A stretch of 42,616 bases of DNA from positions 1 to 42,616 of the forward strand of contig VMEW01000015.1 of NCBI GenBank assembly GCA_007375735.1, in the 5' to 3' direction. A program made the translations under genes and the position numbers. This stretch comes from Candidatus Peregrinibacteria bacterium Greene0416_19 (GTDB taxonomy: Bacteria > Patescibacteriota > Gracilibacteria > Peribacterales > Peribacteraceae). A model generated the notes under the pieces. That model made no database searches and was not told the origin of the DNA. It saw only the letters and a program-made list of their open reading frames with translations. Positions 9,001 through 16,304 of this stretch are shown here, one piece after another. How positions within the stretch are numbered: the first letter of the stretch is position 1; every line of letters begins with the position of its first letter.

Positions 9001-10040
9001 GTCTGCGTCCGCACCCGTACTGCCGTCCGCCCGGATCCTCCTCCCGCAACGCCCGCTCCGGGCTCATCGGCCGTCCCATGCATTTGCACGCCAATACCTT
9101 CCGTCCCGATCCCCTCTGCTTGTCCGTCGGAGCTCGGAGAGCGAAGTCGGGTCCGACCTGTGCTGAGCCCCGTCGAAGCATTCCCGAACTCCGATACGGG
9201 GATCGCCCCGTCGCGGATCAACCGCCGCATGAGCCTCTGCTCCCGCGCCTCGAATAGATCCCGCGGCGCGCGCGACCGGAGCACCCGCTCGCCGTCGGTG
9301 ATGTACGTGTCCTGTTCGCGGTACAGCGGCTGCCCACCCTCGGTCGTCACGGTGCGTGTCACCGCAATCGCTCCGATGCCATGCAGCGCAGGCGCCTTGA
9401 GTCTGCGTTCGGCCGGATCGAACACCAGCCCGCCCTGCGTCTGCAGTACTGCGCTCGCTTCATCACTCGCTGCCGGGAGCACCGCTACCTGATCGCCGCT
9501 CAGGAAGCGCAGCGTGGCGGTGAGCCTGGGCTCACTGCTCCCGATACCGGCAACCCCCGCGACGAAGAGCAGCGTGAGCCCGAGCCTGAGGTGCTGCTTC
9601 CCGCTCAGCGCGCCGAGTGATCGTACTGCTTTTCCCGCCTGCGCGCGCGCGTACGCGCGCGTGGCACGCAGGCCCGCGCGCGGGTCCGCGGCGCACAGGC
9701 GCGCGTGCGCAACGCACGCGCGCGCACAGGCGCGCACGTCCACGGGCGCGCCCGCGGGTCCGTGGGCGGGTACGCCCGCGCCCGTGCGCGTATTGTATGC
9801 CGTGATGTAGCGCGCGATCTGGGCTCGCGAGTACCCCGTCGCCTTCTGCAGCCACAGGCGCACCGCGCCTTTCTCCTCGCGGCTCATGCCGCCGTACTGC
9901 AGCCTGCCGAGCGCCTCGCCGATCCACGCCGCGCGCGTCTCCGCAGGCTCACCGACGACCGAGCCGAGCTTCTTCAGCTCCGCTTGGAGTTTTCTGGGTG
10001 CACTTTTGGCGCCGGCTTTTGGTTTTTTGTCTGGAGGCAT
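6085..10040 (-). CDS. Repeat-rich fibre/adhesin-like surface protein, N-terminal part with HTH-like start and membrane segment
   Basis: About 1318 codons until the frame junction near 6085. Residues 1-35 are Lys/Ala-rich. Residues about 40-90 (with GMSREEKGAVRLWLQKAT and YSRAQIARYITAYN) resemble the helical DNA-binding start of integrase/transposase-like proteins. An Ala/Arg-rich stretch from CpG-dense DNA follows, then a hydrophobic segment LRLGLTLLFVAGVAGIG (about 150-170), a soluble region with a Gln/Leu-rich helix, Pro-rich linker PQPPPPPAPP, and fibre repeats (NVGIGT, LHVIGSGAFTGS, LDVVGTISG, GLYWISANVLG). Probably cell-surface, with a cytoplasmic N-terminus if the hydrophobic segment is a membrane anchor. 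No Shine-Dalgarno is visible; a promoter lies about 65 nt upstream. The open frame continues to 5418 out of phase with the repeats; that tail is not real. Confidence 0.8.
9635..9800. repeat. CpG-dense low-complexity tract inside the fibre gene
   Basis: About 165 bp made mostly of GCGCGC, CGCGCG and GCACGC runs with several short palindromes (for example CGCGCGTACGCGCG). On the coding strand it gives an Ala/Arg/Val/Cys-rich linker between the HTH-like region and the hydrophobic segment. Composition is extreme even for this GC-rich gene. Confidence 0.7.
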
Positions 10041-10364
10041 CCGGTGTGTTTGTGTGCGGTGCGATGTCCCGTCATTCCAGGCTCATCACACTATTGCTCT
10101 TATTATAGCAGCAAAACGCCTATATCGGAAGAGGCTCATGAGCCTGGGGCCGGGGCTCATGAGCCCGGGTTTTTTCGGTGAGCCCTGGGGGGTCGGACAA
10201 GCATCGGGTGCCGGTTTTTTCCGGCCGGATCGCTCCAGGCTCATGAAATATCATCGTGCTATGCCATCCTGCGACGTCAAACCGGCGGTCATCACCTGGC
10301 GGGGATGTCTTATGTTGGCTTTTGGTTGCGATTCACTTCAGAACAGTGAGCCCAGGCGCTCCGC
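10041..10364. repeat. Gene-free stretch with GGCTCATGAGCC palindromes and a terminator-like hairpin
   Basis: Two copies of the 12-bp palindrome GGCTCATGAGCC (10133-10144 and 10154-10165) plus half-sites AGGCTCAT at 10079 and 10237. The second copy is extended to a near-perfect 20-bp palindrome (10151-10169) followed by T6 at 10170-10175, so it could act as a rho-independent terminator on the plus strand, though no plus-strand gene precedes it closely. A third full palindrome lies after purB at 12133-12144. No gene is seen here. Confidence 0.6.
10102..10130 (-). promoter_or_regulatory. Promoter of the fibre gene
   Basis: On the minus strand TTCCGA (10130-10125), a 17-nt spacer, TATAAT (10107-10102). 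The start ATG is about 62 nt downstream. The -10 is perfect, the -35 is weak. Confidence 0.5.
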
Positions 10365-10673
10365 TCAGGCTGCCATCAGTCCGACGTGGTTTTCCACGCG
10401 GGTCAGGCGCCGGCTGTGATCCTGGAGCTTGTCGTCGTGGAGGGAGAGCTTGTCCTTCTCGGCGCCGCGAAAGTCGCTGACGAGCTGTTCGTTGAGGACC
10501 TTGATTTCGTCGACGATACCCTTTCTGAGGCGCTTTTCGAGGCGTCTTTCGGAGGTTTGTATCTCTTTGTGCATCTTTTTCATCATCTCCCTCATCATCT
10601 CCTTTCGGAATTCCTGTAGTTCTGCCTTGAGTATTGATTGGGTGACGACCGGATCGTTTGTTGTATTCGCCAT
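10365..10673 (-). CDS. Small coiled-coil protein, unknown function
   Basis: 102 aa. It is highly charged with heptad-like spacing of Leu, Met and Ile (ILKAELQEFRKEMMREMMKK; RRLEKRLRKGIVDEIKVL), predicting a nearly continuous alpha-helical coiled coil, and ends with a short segment containing RRLTRVENHVG. There is no signal peptide or membrane segment, so it is cytoplasmic. Short helical proteins beginning with a similar pattern are common in candidate-phyla genomes, but I know no function. It is divergent from purB; a TAGGAT box on the minus strand (10691-10686) ends about 12 nt before the start, consistent with a short or absent leader. Confidence 0.65.
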   Translation of the reverse strand: MANTTNDPVVTQSILKAELQEFRKEMMREMMKKMHKEIQTSERRLEKRLRKGIVDEIKVLNEQLVSDFRGAEKDKLSLHDDKLQDHSRRLTRVENHVGLMAA

Positions 10674-10686
10674 AGATCCGCGATCC

Positions 10687-10692
10687 TAGACT
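10687..10692 (+). promoter_or_regulatory. -10 box before purB
   Basis: TAGACT ends 7 nt before ATG 10700, implying a leaderless mRNA. The same hexamer precedes the gene at 25190 at similar distance. No good -35 is seen. Confidence 0.35.
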
Positions 10693-10699
10693 GTCTTCT

Positions 10700-12079
10700 A
10701 TGCCCATGCAAGCTTCCCCGCGCAGGGCGTTTCCTGTACGCTCCTGGCCGATGCTCCAGGCGCTTTCTCCCCTCGACGGACGCTACGCCGCACAGGTAGG
10801 GGAGTTACGGGCCTTCTTCAGCGAGGAGGCTCTCATCCGGGCCCGGGTGGAGGTGGAACTGCGGTACTTGCTGGCGTTGCTGGACTTCCTGGGGAAGAAG
10901 GCCCCTGCCACCCCCAGGCTCACGGCCGCCCAGGGGAAGCGGATAATGGGCATTATAGATGATTTTTCCACTACCGATGCGGAGGACGTCAAGGCACGGG
11001 AGGCGGAGACCCGTCACGACGTGAAGGCGGTGGAGTACCACCTCCGCGCCAGGCTCATGCGGGGGGGAGCGGGCATCAAGCCGGCCCTGGAGTTCATTCA
11101 CTTCGGGCTCACGAGCGAGGATGTGAATAACCTGGCGTATGGGATCCTCGTCCATCGCGCCCTGGCGGCTGTCATCCGTCCCGCTCTGACCGGCCTCGGC
11201 AAAGACCTGGAGAAGCTGGCTCGTGCGGGGGATCGGCTCCGGCTCCTGAGCCTCACCCATGGCCAGCCGGCCACCCCCACCACCCTCGGCAAGGAAATGC
11301 GGGTGTTCCAGGCTCGTCTGGACCGGCAATTGGCCCAGCTGAAAGCCTTCCGGATGCAGGGGAAGCTCGGGGGGGCCACGGGGGGGTTGAGCGCCCACAA
11401 GGCGGCATACCCGGGGGTCCGTTGGGAGGCGTTCCGGGACCGGTTCGTGAAGGGGCTCGGGCTCATCCCCCTCCAGGAAACCACGCAAATCAACCCCCAC
11501 GACGATATCGCCGAGCTCAGCCACCTGCTCAGCCGTGTGAATGCCATCCTCCTGGACCTGAGCCAGGACGTGTGGCTGTACATCTCCCGGGGGGTGTTCC
11601 GCCTCAGGCTCGTCAAAGGCGAGGTGGGATCCTCCACCATGCCCCACAAGGTGAACCCCATCGATTTCGAGAACGCCGAGGGGAACCTAGGGCTCAGTAC
11701 CGCCCTCTTGTCCCACTTCGCGGGAAAGCTCCCGGTCAGTCGCCTGCAGCGGGATCTGTCGGACAGTACCGTCCAGCGAAGCCTGGGGGTGGCGTTCGGC
11801 TATCACCTGCTCGCGATCAAATCCCTCCGCCGGGGGCTCGCCAAGCTCAGACCCGACCAGGCCCGCATCCGGGCGGAACTTCAGGCTCATCCGGAGGTCC
11901 ATGCCGAGGCCATTCAAACAATACTCCGTAAAAACGGGGTCGCGGGTGCCTATGAGAGCCTGAAGAATCTTACCCGAGGGCGGCAGGTCACCCTCGAGGA
12001 TCTCCGGCGGTTCACCGAACGCTTGAGCCTGCCTGAAAGTGAAAAGTTGCGTATTATTGAGATACTGTCAATTTCCTGA
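10700..12079 (+). CDS. purB: Adenylosuccinate lyase
   Basis: 459 aa. The enzyme cleaves SAICAR to AICAR and adenylosuccinate to AMP, releasing fumarate, in purine synthesis. The N-terminus has ALSPLDGRYAAQV; later come TNHDVKAVEY-like RHDVKAVEYHL, FIHFGLTSEDVNNLAYG, SLTHGQPATPTTLGKEM and the family signature GSSTMPHKVNPIDFENAEGN (about residues 307-327), matching the E. coli-type PurB. The C-terminus is slightly shorter than in E. coli. ATG 10700 adds 17 residues compared with relatives; ATG 10751 fits the family better, but the TAGACT box fits a leaderless 10700 start. It stands alone with no other purine gene nearby, as expected for a reduced genome. Confidence 0.95.
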   Translation: MPMQASPRRAFPVRSWPMLQALSPLDGRYAAQVGELRAFFSEEALIRARVEVELRYLLALLDFLGKKAPATPRLTAAQGKRIMGIIDDFSTTDAEDVKAREAETRHDVKAVEYHLRARLMRGGAGIKPALEFIHFGLTSEDVNNLAYGILVHRALAAVIRPALTGLGKDLEKLARAGDRLRLLSLTHGQPATPTTLGKEMRVFQARLDRQLAQLKAFRMQGKLGGATGGLSAHKAAYPGVRWEAFRDRFVKGLGLIPLQETTQINPHDDIAELSHLLSRVNAILLDLSQDVWLYISRGVFRLRLVKGEVGSSTMPHKVNPIDFENAEGNLGLSTALLSHFAGKLPVSRLQRDLSDSTVQRSLGVAFGYHLLAIKSLRRGLAKLRPDQARIRAELQAHPEVHAEAIQTILRKNGVAGAYESLKNLTRGRQVTLEDLRRFTERLSLPESEKLRIIEILSIS

Positions 12080-12605
12080 CACCTTATTAATAGGCCTGTT
12101 GAAGTTGTGGAGAGGTTGGTGAGGTCGCTCCGGGCTCATGAGCCTGGAGAGCTCAGGCTCATGGAGGCTTGCAGGACAACATATATTATGTTATAATGTG
12201 TCTATCGGTGGTTCGTCGACAACCCACCGTCATCAACACCCACTTTTATATCGGCCTCGCGGTATCGCAGATTCCGGACTTCCCAGCCCACGCGCTCCAC
12301 GTCCGGTCCATCCCCGCACAGCCAGTCACCCCCTCTTCTATGAGACAACGTCTCCTCCAGTACTGTCGCTCACAAGCGACGTGCCTCCGTCTCACGCTGT
12401 ACGGCGTCAGCGCGGCCACGAGCTTCCTCTTCACCTTGGTACCACATGCCTTCTAGGCATCCCAAGGAAAGGTCTTCTCTCCCAACACACATCCCTATGC
12501 GTATCGTCTTCTTCACTGTCCATCCCACCCCCCGGTCCATCCACATCGCGGGCATCCTTTTCGCCCTTCCAGGGATCATGACTTGACAAAGGGCTGACTG
12601 ATAAC
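12080..12605 (+). promoter_or_regulatory. Gene-free stretch after purB with an orphan promoter
   Basis: TTGCAG (12169-12174), a 17-nt spacer, TATAAT (12192-12197) form a good promoter pointing right; an expected start near 12204 would give 400-500 nt of RNA before the next gene. Just upstream are a GGCTCATGAGCC palindrome (12133-12144) and a half-site at 12155. Reading frames here (up to 147 codons) are Ser/Pro/His-rich, span the promoter and show no recognisable protein; a 38-codon frame at 12340-12456 ends in a hydrophobic stretch but is unconvincing. A non-coding RNA or a long leader is possible. Confidence 0.45.
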
Positions 12606-12634
12606 TTGCAATAAAAGTCAAATTATAATATAAT
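12606..12634 (+). promoter_or_regulatory. Promoter of the coiled-coil exported protein
   Basis: TTGCAA (12606-12611), 17-nt spacer, TATAAT (12629-12634); an overlapping TATAAT lies at 12624. The ATG at 12663 is about 28 nt after the -10. A TTGACA at 12584 gives an alternative -35 with a longer spacer. Confidence 0.6.
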
Positions 12635-12662
12635 ATTGATACAGTTCCTCACACCCACACCC

Positions 12663-14237
12663 ATGACACGCATGCATCCCTGCGGTACTGGCGCGCTGAA
12701 CGGTCTGCGCTCCCCGTTCCTGGCCGCCATCGTCGGCGGCGTCACCGCTGCCTTTTCCATTTCGGTCCTCACGGCCGGCGGGGTCGCCCTGGAGGGCAGT
12801 CTGTTTGATCTGGGGGGTGGTGAGTCCCCGCAGATGGAAGAGAACGGCGGGGGGGGCGGCGAGGATGAGGTTGACGGCTCCGGTGACGGGGAACAGCAAC
12901 AGCGGAGGGATGCGGAGCAGCAGATCGGCAACTTGCGGCGGGACCACGACGGACGGGCGCGCGAAGTGAAGCAGAACTTCCGCGGCAGCAAGGTCGACCT
13001 CACGGACCTCAAGCGCGTGATGGGCGAATGGAAAGCCGTCATCGACACGCTCGCGGCCACCCTCCAGGGCGGTGATGTCCAGGGCTTCTGGGACGGCAAT
13101 GGCGCGGAGCAGGAGGAGGCGCGGGAGCGCGTGAACGAGGCGTTCACGGCTGCGTACGCCCGGCAGAATCTGGAGAACGTCGCGCGGCAGTTCAAGGACA
13201 ACGCGCGCCAGCTCAAGAGCATGAAGTCCGACCTCAAGCGGCTCGGCAAGAGCCTGAAGGGACACCCGGGCATCGCGGAGCTCGAGTCGTTCGTCCAGAC
13301 CTACGAACGCGATCTGGCTTCCCTCCAGAGCCAGTACCAGTCGCTCGACCGCAGCTCTGCGGATGCGGTGGCGGACTTCCAGTCGGAGGTGAACGAACGG
13401 CTCTCCACGCAGGATTTCTACGACCGGATGCAGGAACTCAACGACCTCTCGAACGCGCAGGAAGCCCGGAAGCAGGCGCAACGGCGGGTGAAGGAGATGG
13501 CACGGTCACTCAAGGACCAGGATCGCAGTGCGAAGAAGCTGAAAGATCCCGAGCTGAACGCCATGATCGCATCGCGGAAATCCCTCCTCTCGCGAATCGA
13601 GCAACTCCTCAACAAGGAGGCGTTCGACGCCGAGGCGTACCGGGAGGCGGAGGAGGAGGACGGAGAACTGGAAGCACCGATTTGGGAACGCATCACCGCG
13701 GCGCAAGATGCACAGAATCGCGCGCGGCAGCAGAAGGACGCAGAGCGGACCCTCAAGGACAAGACCAGGATGCTCAAGGATCTGGAGAAGGATTGCCCCA
13801 AGACGTGCAGGGGCGGGCCGCTCGGGAAGACGGTCGAGGAATTCCGCACCCTCCTGCGGGAGCTGGAGTCGGCGGTCGGGACGGAGGACTACGAGACGGT
13901 CTGGGAACTGAACGGCCGGCTGGATGAGCTCGGGAGGACGTTCTGGAGTGACGAGGGCGGAGGCGGAGAGGGCGGCATCGGAGAGGAGGAGCTCACGCGG
14001 GTTCTGAAGGAAATCGACGAGGCGGACAAGCAGGTAGGCTCCGCGCTCGCGAAAAAGAACATCACGCAGGAGAAAGCGTCGCACTGCCGGGGTCTCCTGT
14101 CACAGGCCCGCTCGCTCGTGGACCAGGTACGATCGGCTGCTGGAAAAAAAGACGAGGATGCCATCGGCGCACTCGGCGACCGCCTCCAGGCCGTCGGCGA
14201 TCAAGTGGACGGGGATTGCGGGGAATTTGTGGAGTGA
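12663..14237 (+). CDS. Exported or membrane-anchored coiled-coil repeat protein, unknown function
   Basis: 524 aa from ATG 12663; the open frame begins earlier, inside the promoter. Residues about 12-40 contain a hydrophobic segment (FLAAIVGGVTAAFSISVLTA), a signal peptide or anchor. A Gly/Glu-rich linker follows, then at least three diverged copies of a helical module of roughly 90-100 residues with pattern K..AR.LK..K.DLK.L....G.P.I.E....V, seen in DNARQLKSMKSDLKRLGKSL, VKEMARSLKDQDRSAKKLKD and AERTLKDKTRMLKDLEKDC. Paired Cys occur in CPKTCRGG and near the end. Probably a cell-envelope protein. The last 37 nt overlap the end of the convergent gene on the other strand. Confidence 0.72.
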   Translation: MTRMHPCGTGALNGLRSPFLAAIVGGVTAAFSISVLTAGGVALEGSLFDLGGGESPQMEENGGGGGEDEVDGSGDGEQQQRRDAEQQIGNLRRDHDGRAREVKQNFRGSKVDLTDLKRVMGEWKAVIDTLAATLQGGDVQGFWDGNGAEQEEARERVNEAFTAAYARQNLENVARQFKDNARQLKSMKSDLKRLGKSLKGHPGIAELESFVQTYERDLASLQSQYQSLDRSSADAVADFQSEVNERLSTQDFYDRMQELNDLSNAQEARKQAQRRVKEMARSLKDQDRSAKKLKDPELNAMIASRKSLLSRIEQLLNKEAFDAEAYREAEEEDGELEAPIWERITAAQDAQNRARQQKDAERTLKDKTRMLKDLEKDCPKTCRGGPLGKTVEEFRTLLRELESAVGTEDYETVWELNGRLDELGRTFWSDEGGGGEGGIGEEELTRVLKEIDEADKQVGSALAKKNITQEKASHCRGLLSQARSLVDQVRSAAGKKDEDAIGALGDRLQAVGDQVDGDCGEFVE

Positions 14238-14938
14238 GATTGCTCCTTCCCGGCCCTCTCCATCTTCCAGATGGACTGCTGCGTCCGATAGACCGTGAGG
14301 CAGAGCCCGATGCCGGAAAGCGCGAGGACGTAGGGCAGCAGGGCGCTCATGTGCGTCTTCCCCAGGAGGATGTGCAGCGTGTTCACCAGGATGAAGACGA
14401 TGCGGATTTCCGTCGGGCCGATGCCGAAGTAACTGATCTGGAATTTGTTCGTGACTGCGAAGGCTAGGAAGGAATTCACCATGAAGGAGCCGACGACGGC
14501 CAGCAGGAAGAAGTGGTAGTAGACAAATTCTGGTGGCACGATGAAGAGGTAACTGATGAGGTAAGAGCAGAGGAAGACGTAATCCAGGAAGTGATCCATG
14601 TAGTACCCCCACTTGATCAGGCCGGTGCCGCGCTGCCGTCCCACCTCCCCGTCCACCAAATCGGTGAGGTACTGCAGGAGGATGGCGATGGAGGAGAGCC
14701 ATAACCATGCGACATGTCCCGTGCTCATGAAGCCCGCAAGGATCACGACCGCGCTCCACACGACGGTCAAGAGCGTCAGATGGTACGTCTCGATGCCCCG
14801 CGGCACCCTGCGTGCCAGCCATCGCTGGAGTTTCTTTTCCGGAATCGAGAGGAGCGAAGTCCCTATTTTCTTGTCTCCGTCAAAGGAAGAAAGGAGGGGC
14901 ACGACTTCATTGTATGTTGATGTTGATGGAGGTGTCAC
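14201..14938 (-). CDS. CDP-alcohol phosphatidyltransferase family protein
   Basis: 245 aa membrane protein. The family signature D-x2-D-G-x2-(A)R-x9-G-x3-D-x3-D is present as D93, D96-G97, G100-R101, G111, D115, D119, with Gly in place of the usual Ala before Arg. These residues bind two metal ions and the CDP-alcohol. About six hydrophobic segments follow or flank the motif (LTLLTVVWSAVVILAGF, FVYYHFFLLAVVGSFMV and others). The enzyme transfers a phosphoalcohol from a CDP-alcohol to a second alcohol in lipid synthesis; which alcohol cannot be told. The 3' end overlaps the convergent coiled-coil gene. Confidence 0.82.
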   Translation of the reverse strand: MTPPSTSTYNEVVPLLSSFDGDKKIGTSLLSIPEKKLQRWLARRVPRGIETYHLTLLTVVWSAVVILAGFMSTGHVAWLWLSSIAILLQYLTDLVDGEVGRQRGTGLIKWGYYMDHFLDYVFLCSYLISYLFIVPPEFVYYHFFLLAVVGSFMVNSFLAFAVTNKFQISYFGIGPTEIRIVFILVNTLHILLGKTHMSALLPYVLALSGIGLCLTVYRTQQSIWKMERAGKEQSHSTNSPQSPST

Positions 14939-15135
14939 GCGGTGTGTGCTGCCTTTTTACGCTGAGTTTTTCGAGTCTTTTGAGTCTCTGCAAAGCACGC
15001 GGATCGCTACGGGCCACGAAGCACATGCTTTTCCGTTTGCGGTGGCGGTGCCATGAAGTCATCGAGACGCAGCGAGATGTACTTCATGGTGCACTGTGTT
15101 GGACGAAGTTAGAACTATGATAGCAGCTAATGCCA

Positions 15136-15987
15136 TTAGGAGTTTGTGTCCATTGCAGGATCCCTGAGTATTTTTGCGGCAGCGTTTCGTATGGGAGCTG
15201 CAAGCTCATTTACTGGTACATCTTGTTGTATCGGCAAGTGAAGCTTGTAGTTCCCTTTGAAGTGGACAAAATCTGGATCGTACCAATCGTTCTGTTGAGG
15301 GTCTTTTCCAATCTGCTTTTGCATCTGTATATATTGATACTTCATGCTCGCATCGCCTTGTGCGTAATACAACAAATCAGTAATGCGCCGATTATAGCGG
15401 AGCGTACGCTTCTCTCCCAATACTGCATAAGGTTGCAAATGCTCATACAGCTTTGCAAGAACAAACTGTGCCGCATCTTTTCCTGCCTGAGGATAGATGA
15501 CGATCGTTGGCCAATCCGCTTCAGTTTCGCTGAACTCTTCAGTAGGAAATCTGTGTTCCATCGTCGCGAGCCCGCGAATTTTTATGAGCTGTATCCTACC
15601 GAGCAGTTTTTTATCACGCTGAAGTATTTCCAGGACTTCATTTAGTATAGACAGAACATATTCGCCCTGAGGCATAAGATGTATTTTGTATTCTTGGGCA
15701 AGAACTTCTTTAGCAGCCTGCAGTTGTTCAGGGCAGATGGCTTTTTCAAGAACCTTGTATTTCATTTCTTTCTTTTTGGGATCGAATGTCTTCTCCGAAT
15801 TCTTGAGAAGTGCATTATTCACGGGCAGGAAAATGTATCCCCCGGAGTACTCAAAGCCCGATCGAGGATCGGGGAAATTTCTCATAAAGGTTTCCTGGAC
15901 GCGATCGTAGACTTCATCTCCCCAGAGGTTAGAAAACCCCTTCTTGGCCTTTGGTAAGAGATTTGCCCGAATGTGGAATCGATCCAT
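15136..15987 (-). CDS. Hypothetical protein, unknown family
   Basis: 283 aa from ATG 15987. The open frame extends to a TTG at 16005, but that lies in the -10 region. The protein starts MDRFHIRANLLPKAKKGF, with no signal peptide or membrane segment, so it is probably cytoplasmic. It is rich in Lys, Gln and Tyr and contains KIRGLATMEHRFPTEEF and TIVIYPQAGKDAAQFVLAKL. I do not recognise the fold. The gene is more AT-rich than its neighbours, suggesting separate acquisition. A putative promoter sits in the 37 bp between it and the tRNA gene upstream. Confidence 0.65.
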   Translation of the reverse strand: MDRFHIRANLLPKAKKGFSNLWGDEVYDRVQETFMRNFPDPRSGFEYSGGYIFLPVNNALLKNSEKTFDPKKKEMKYKVLEKAICPEQLQAAKEVLAQEYKIHLMPQGEYVLSILNEVLEILQRDKKLLGRIQLIKIRGLATMEHRFPTEEFSETEADWPTIVIYPQAGKDAAQFVLAKLYEHLQPYAVLGEKRTLRYNRRITDLLYYAQGDASMKYQYIQMQKQIGKDPQQNDWYDPDFVHFKGNYKLHLPIQQDVPVNELAAPIRNAAAKILRDPAMDTNS

Positions 15988-15993
15988 ATTTTT

Positions 15994-16021
15994 AATATAA
16001 ACCAATTTTAGTTTTCTGCAA
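15994..16021 (-). promoter_or_regulatory. Promoter of the hypothetical gene at 15136-15987
   Basis: On the minus strand TTGCAG (16021-16016), 16-nt spacer, TATATT (15999-15994), ending 6 nt before ATG 15987. This fits a leaderless mRNA and supports that start. Confidence 0.5.
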
Positions 16022-16024
16022 CTA

Positions 16025-16111
16025 TGGTGCCGTGGAGAGGACTCGAACCTCCATATCCTTGCGGATACACGCCCCTCAAGCGTGCGCGTCTACCAATTTC
16101 GCCACCACGGC
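16025..16111 (-). tRNA. tRNA-Leu(GAG)
   Basis: 87 nt including an encoded CCA end (16027-16025). The acceptor GCCGTGG pairs with CCACGGC, discriminator A. The anticodon stem CACGC/GCGTG holds loop TTGAGGG with anticodon GAG. A long variable arm (TATCCGCAAGGATA region) and T-loop GGTTCGAGTCC fit a class II leucine tRNA. Confidence 0.95.
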
Positions 16112-16134
16112 ACGGCGCTCGCGAGCGCCGTGCC
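16109..16134. repeat. 26-bp perfect palindrome overlapping the tRNA-Leu 5' end
   Basis: GGCACGGCGCTCG followed by its exact reverse complement, no loop. The first three bases are the 5' end of the tRNA gene (minus strand). It may have arisen by inverted duplication of the tRNA acceptor-side sequence, or be a cruciform or processing signal. Confidence 0.7.
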
Positions 16135-16304
16135 AGGGCATCGCTCGCAAACCTGTTGCATCATGAAAAAGAACTGAGAGCCCACAGAGTGTACCAACCT
16201 CTCTTGTAAGAGCAACCCGCACGGAGACGTTTTTCGTCTCCGGAAGCGTTTTCCTTCCGTCCACGCTTGAGGTCAGTGTACCATCCCCCCGTGGCACACA
16301 GCCT

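Noticed and set aside
12138..12581. 147-codon open frame after purB
   Set aside because: It spans the palindrome and the orphan promoter, is Ser/Pro/His-rich and resembles nothing known.
12618..13481. 287-codon minus-strand open frame opposite the coiled-coil gene
   Set aside because: Shadow in antisense; the plus-strand product has a promoter, hydrophobic start and internal repeats.
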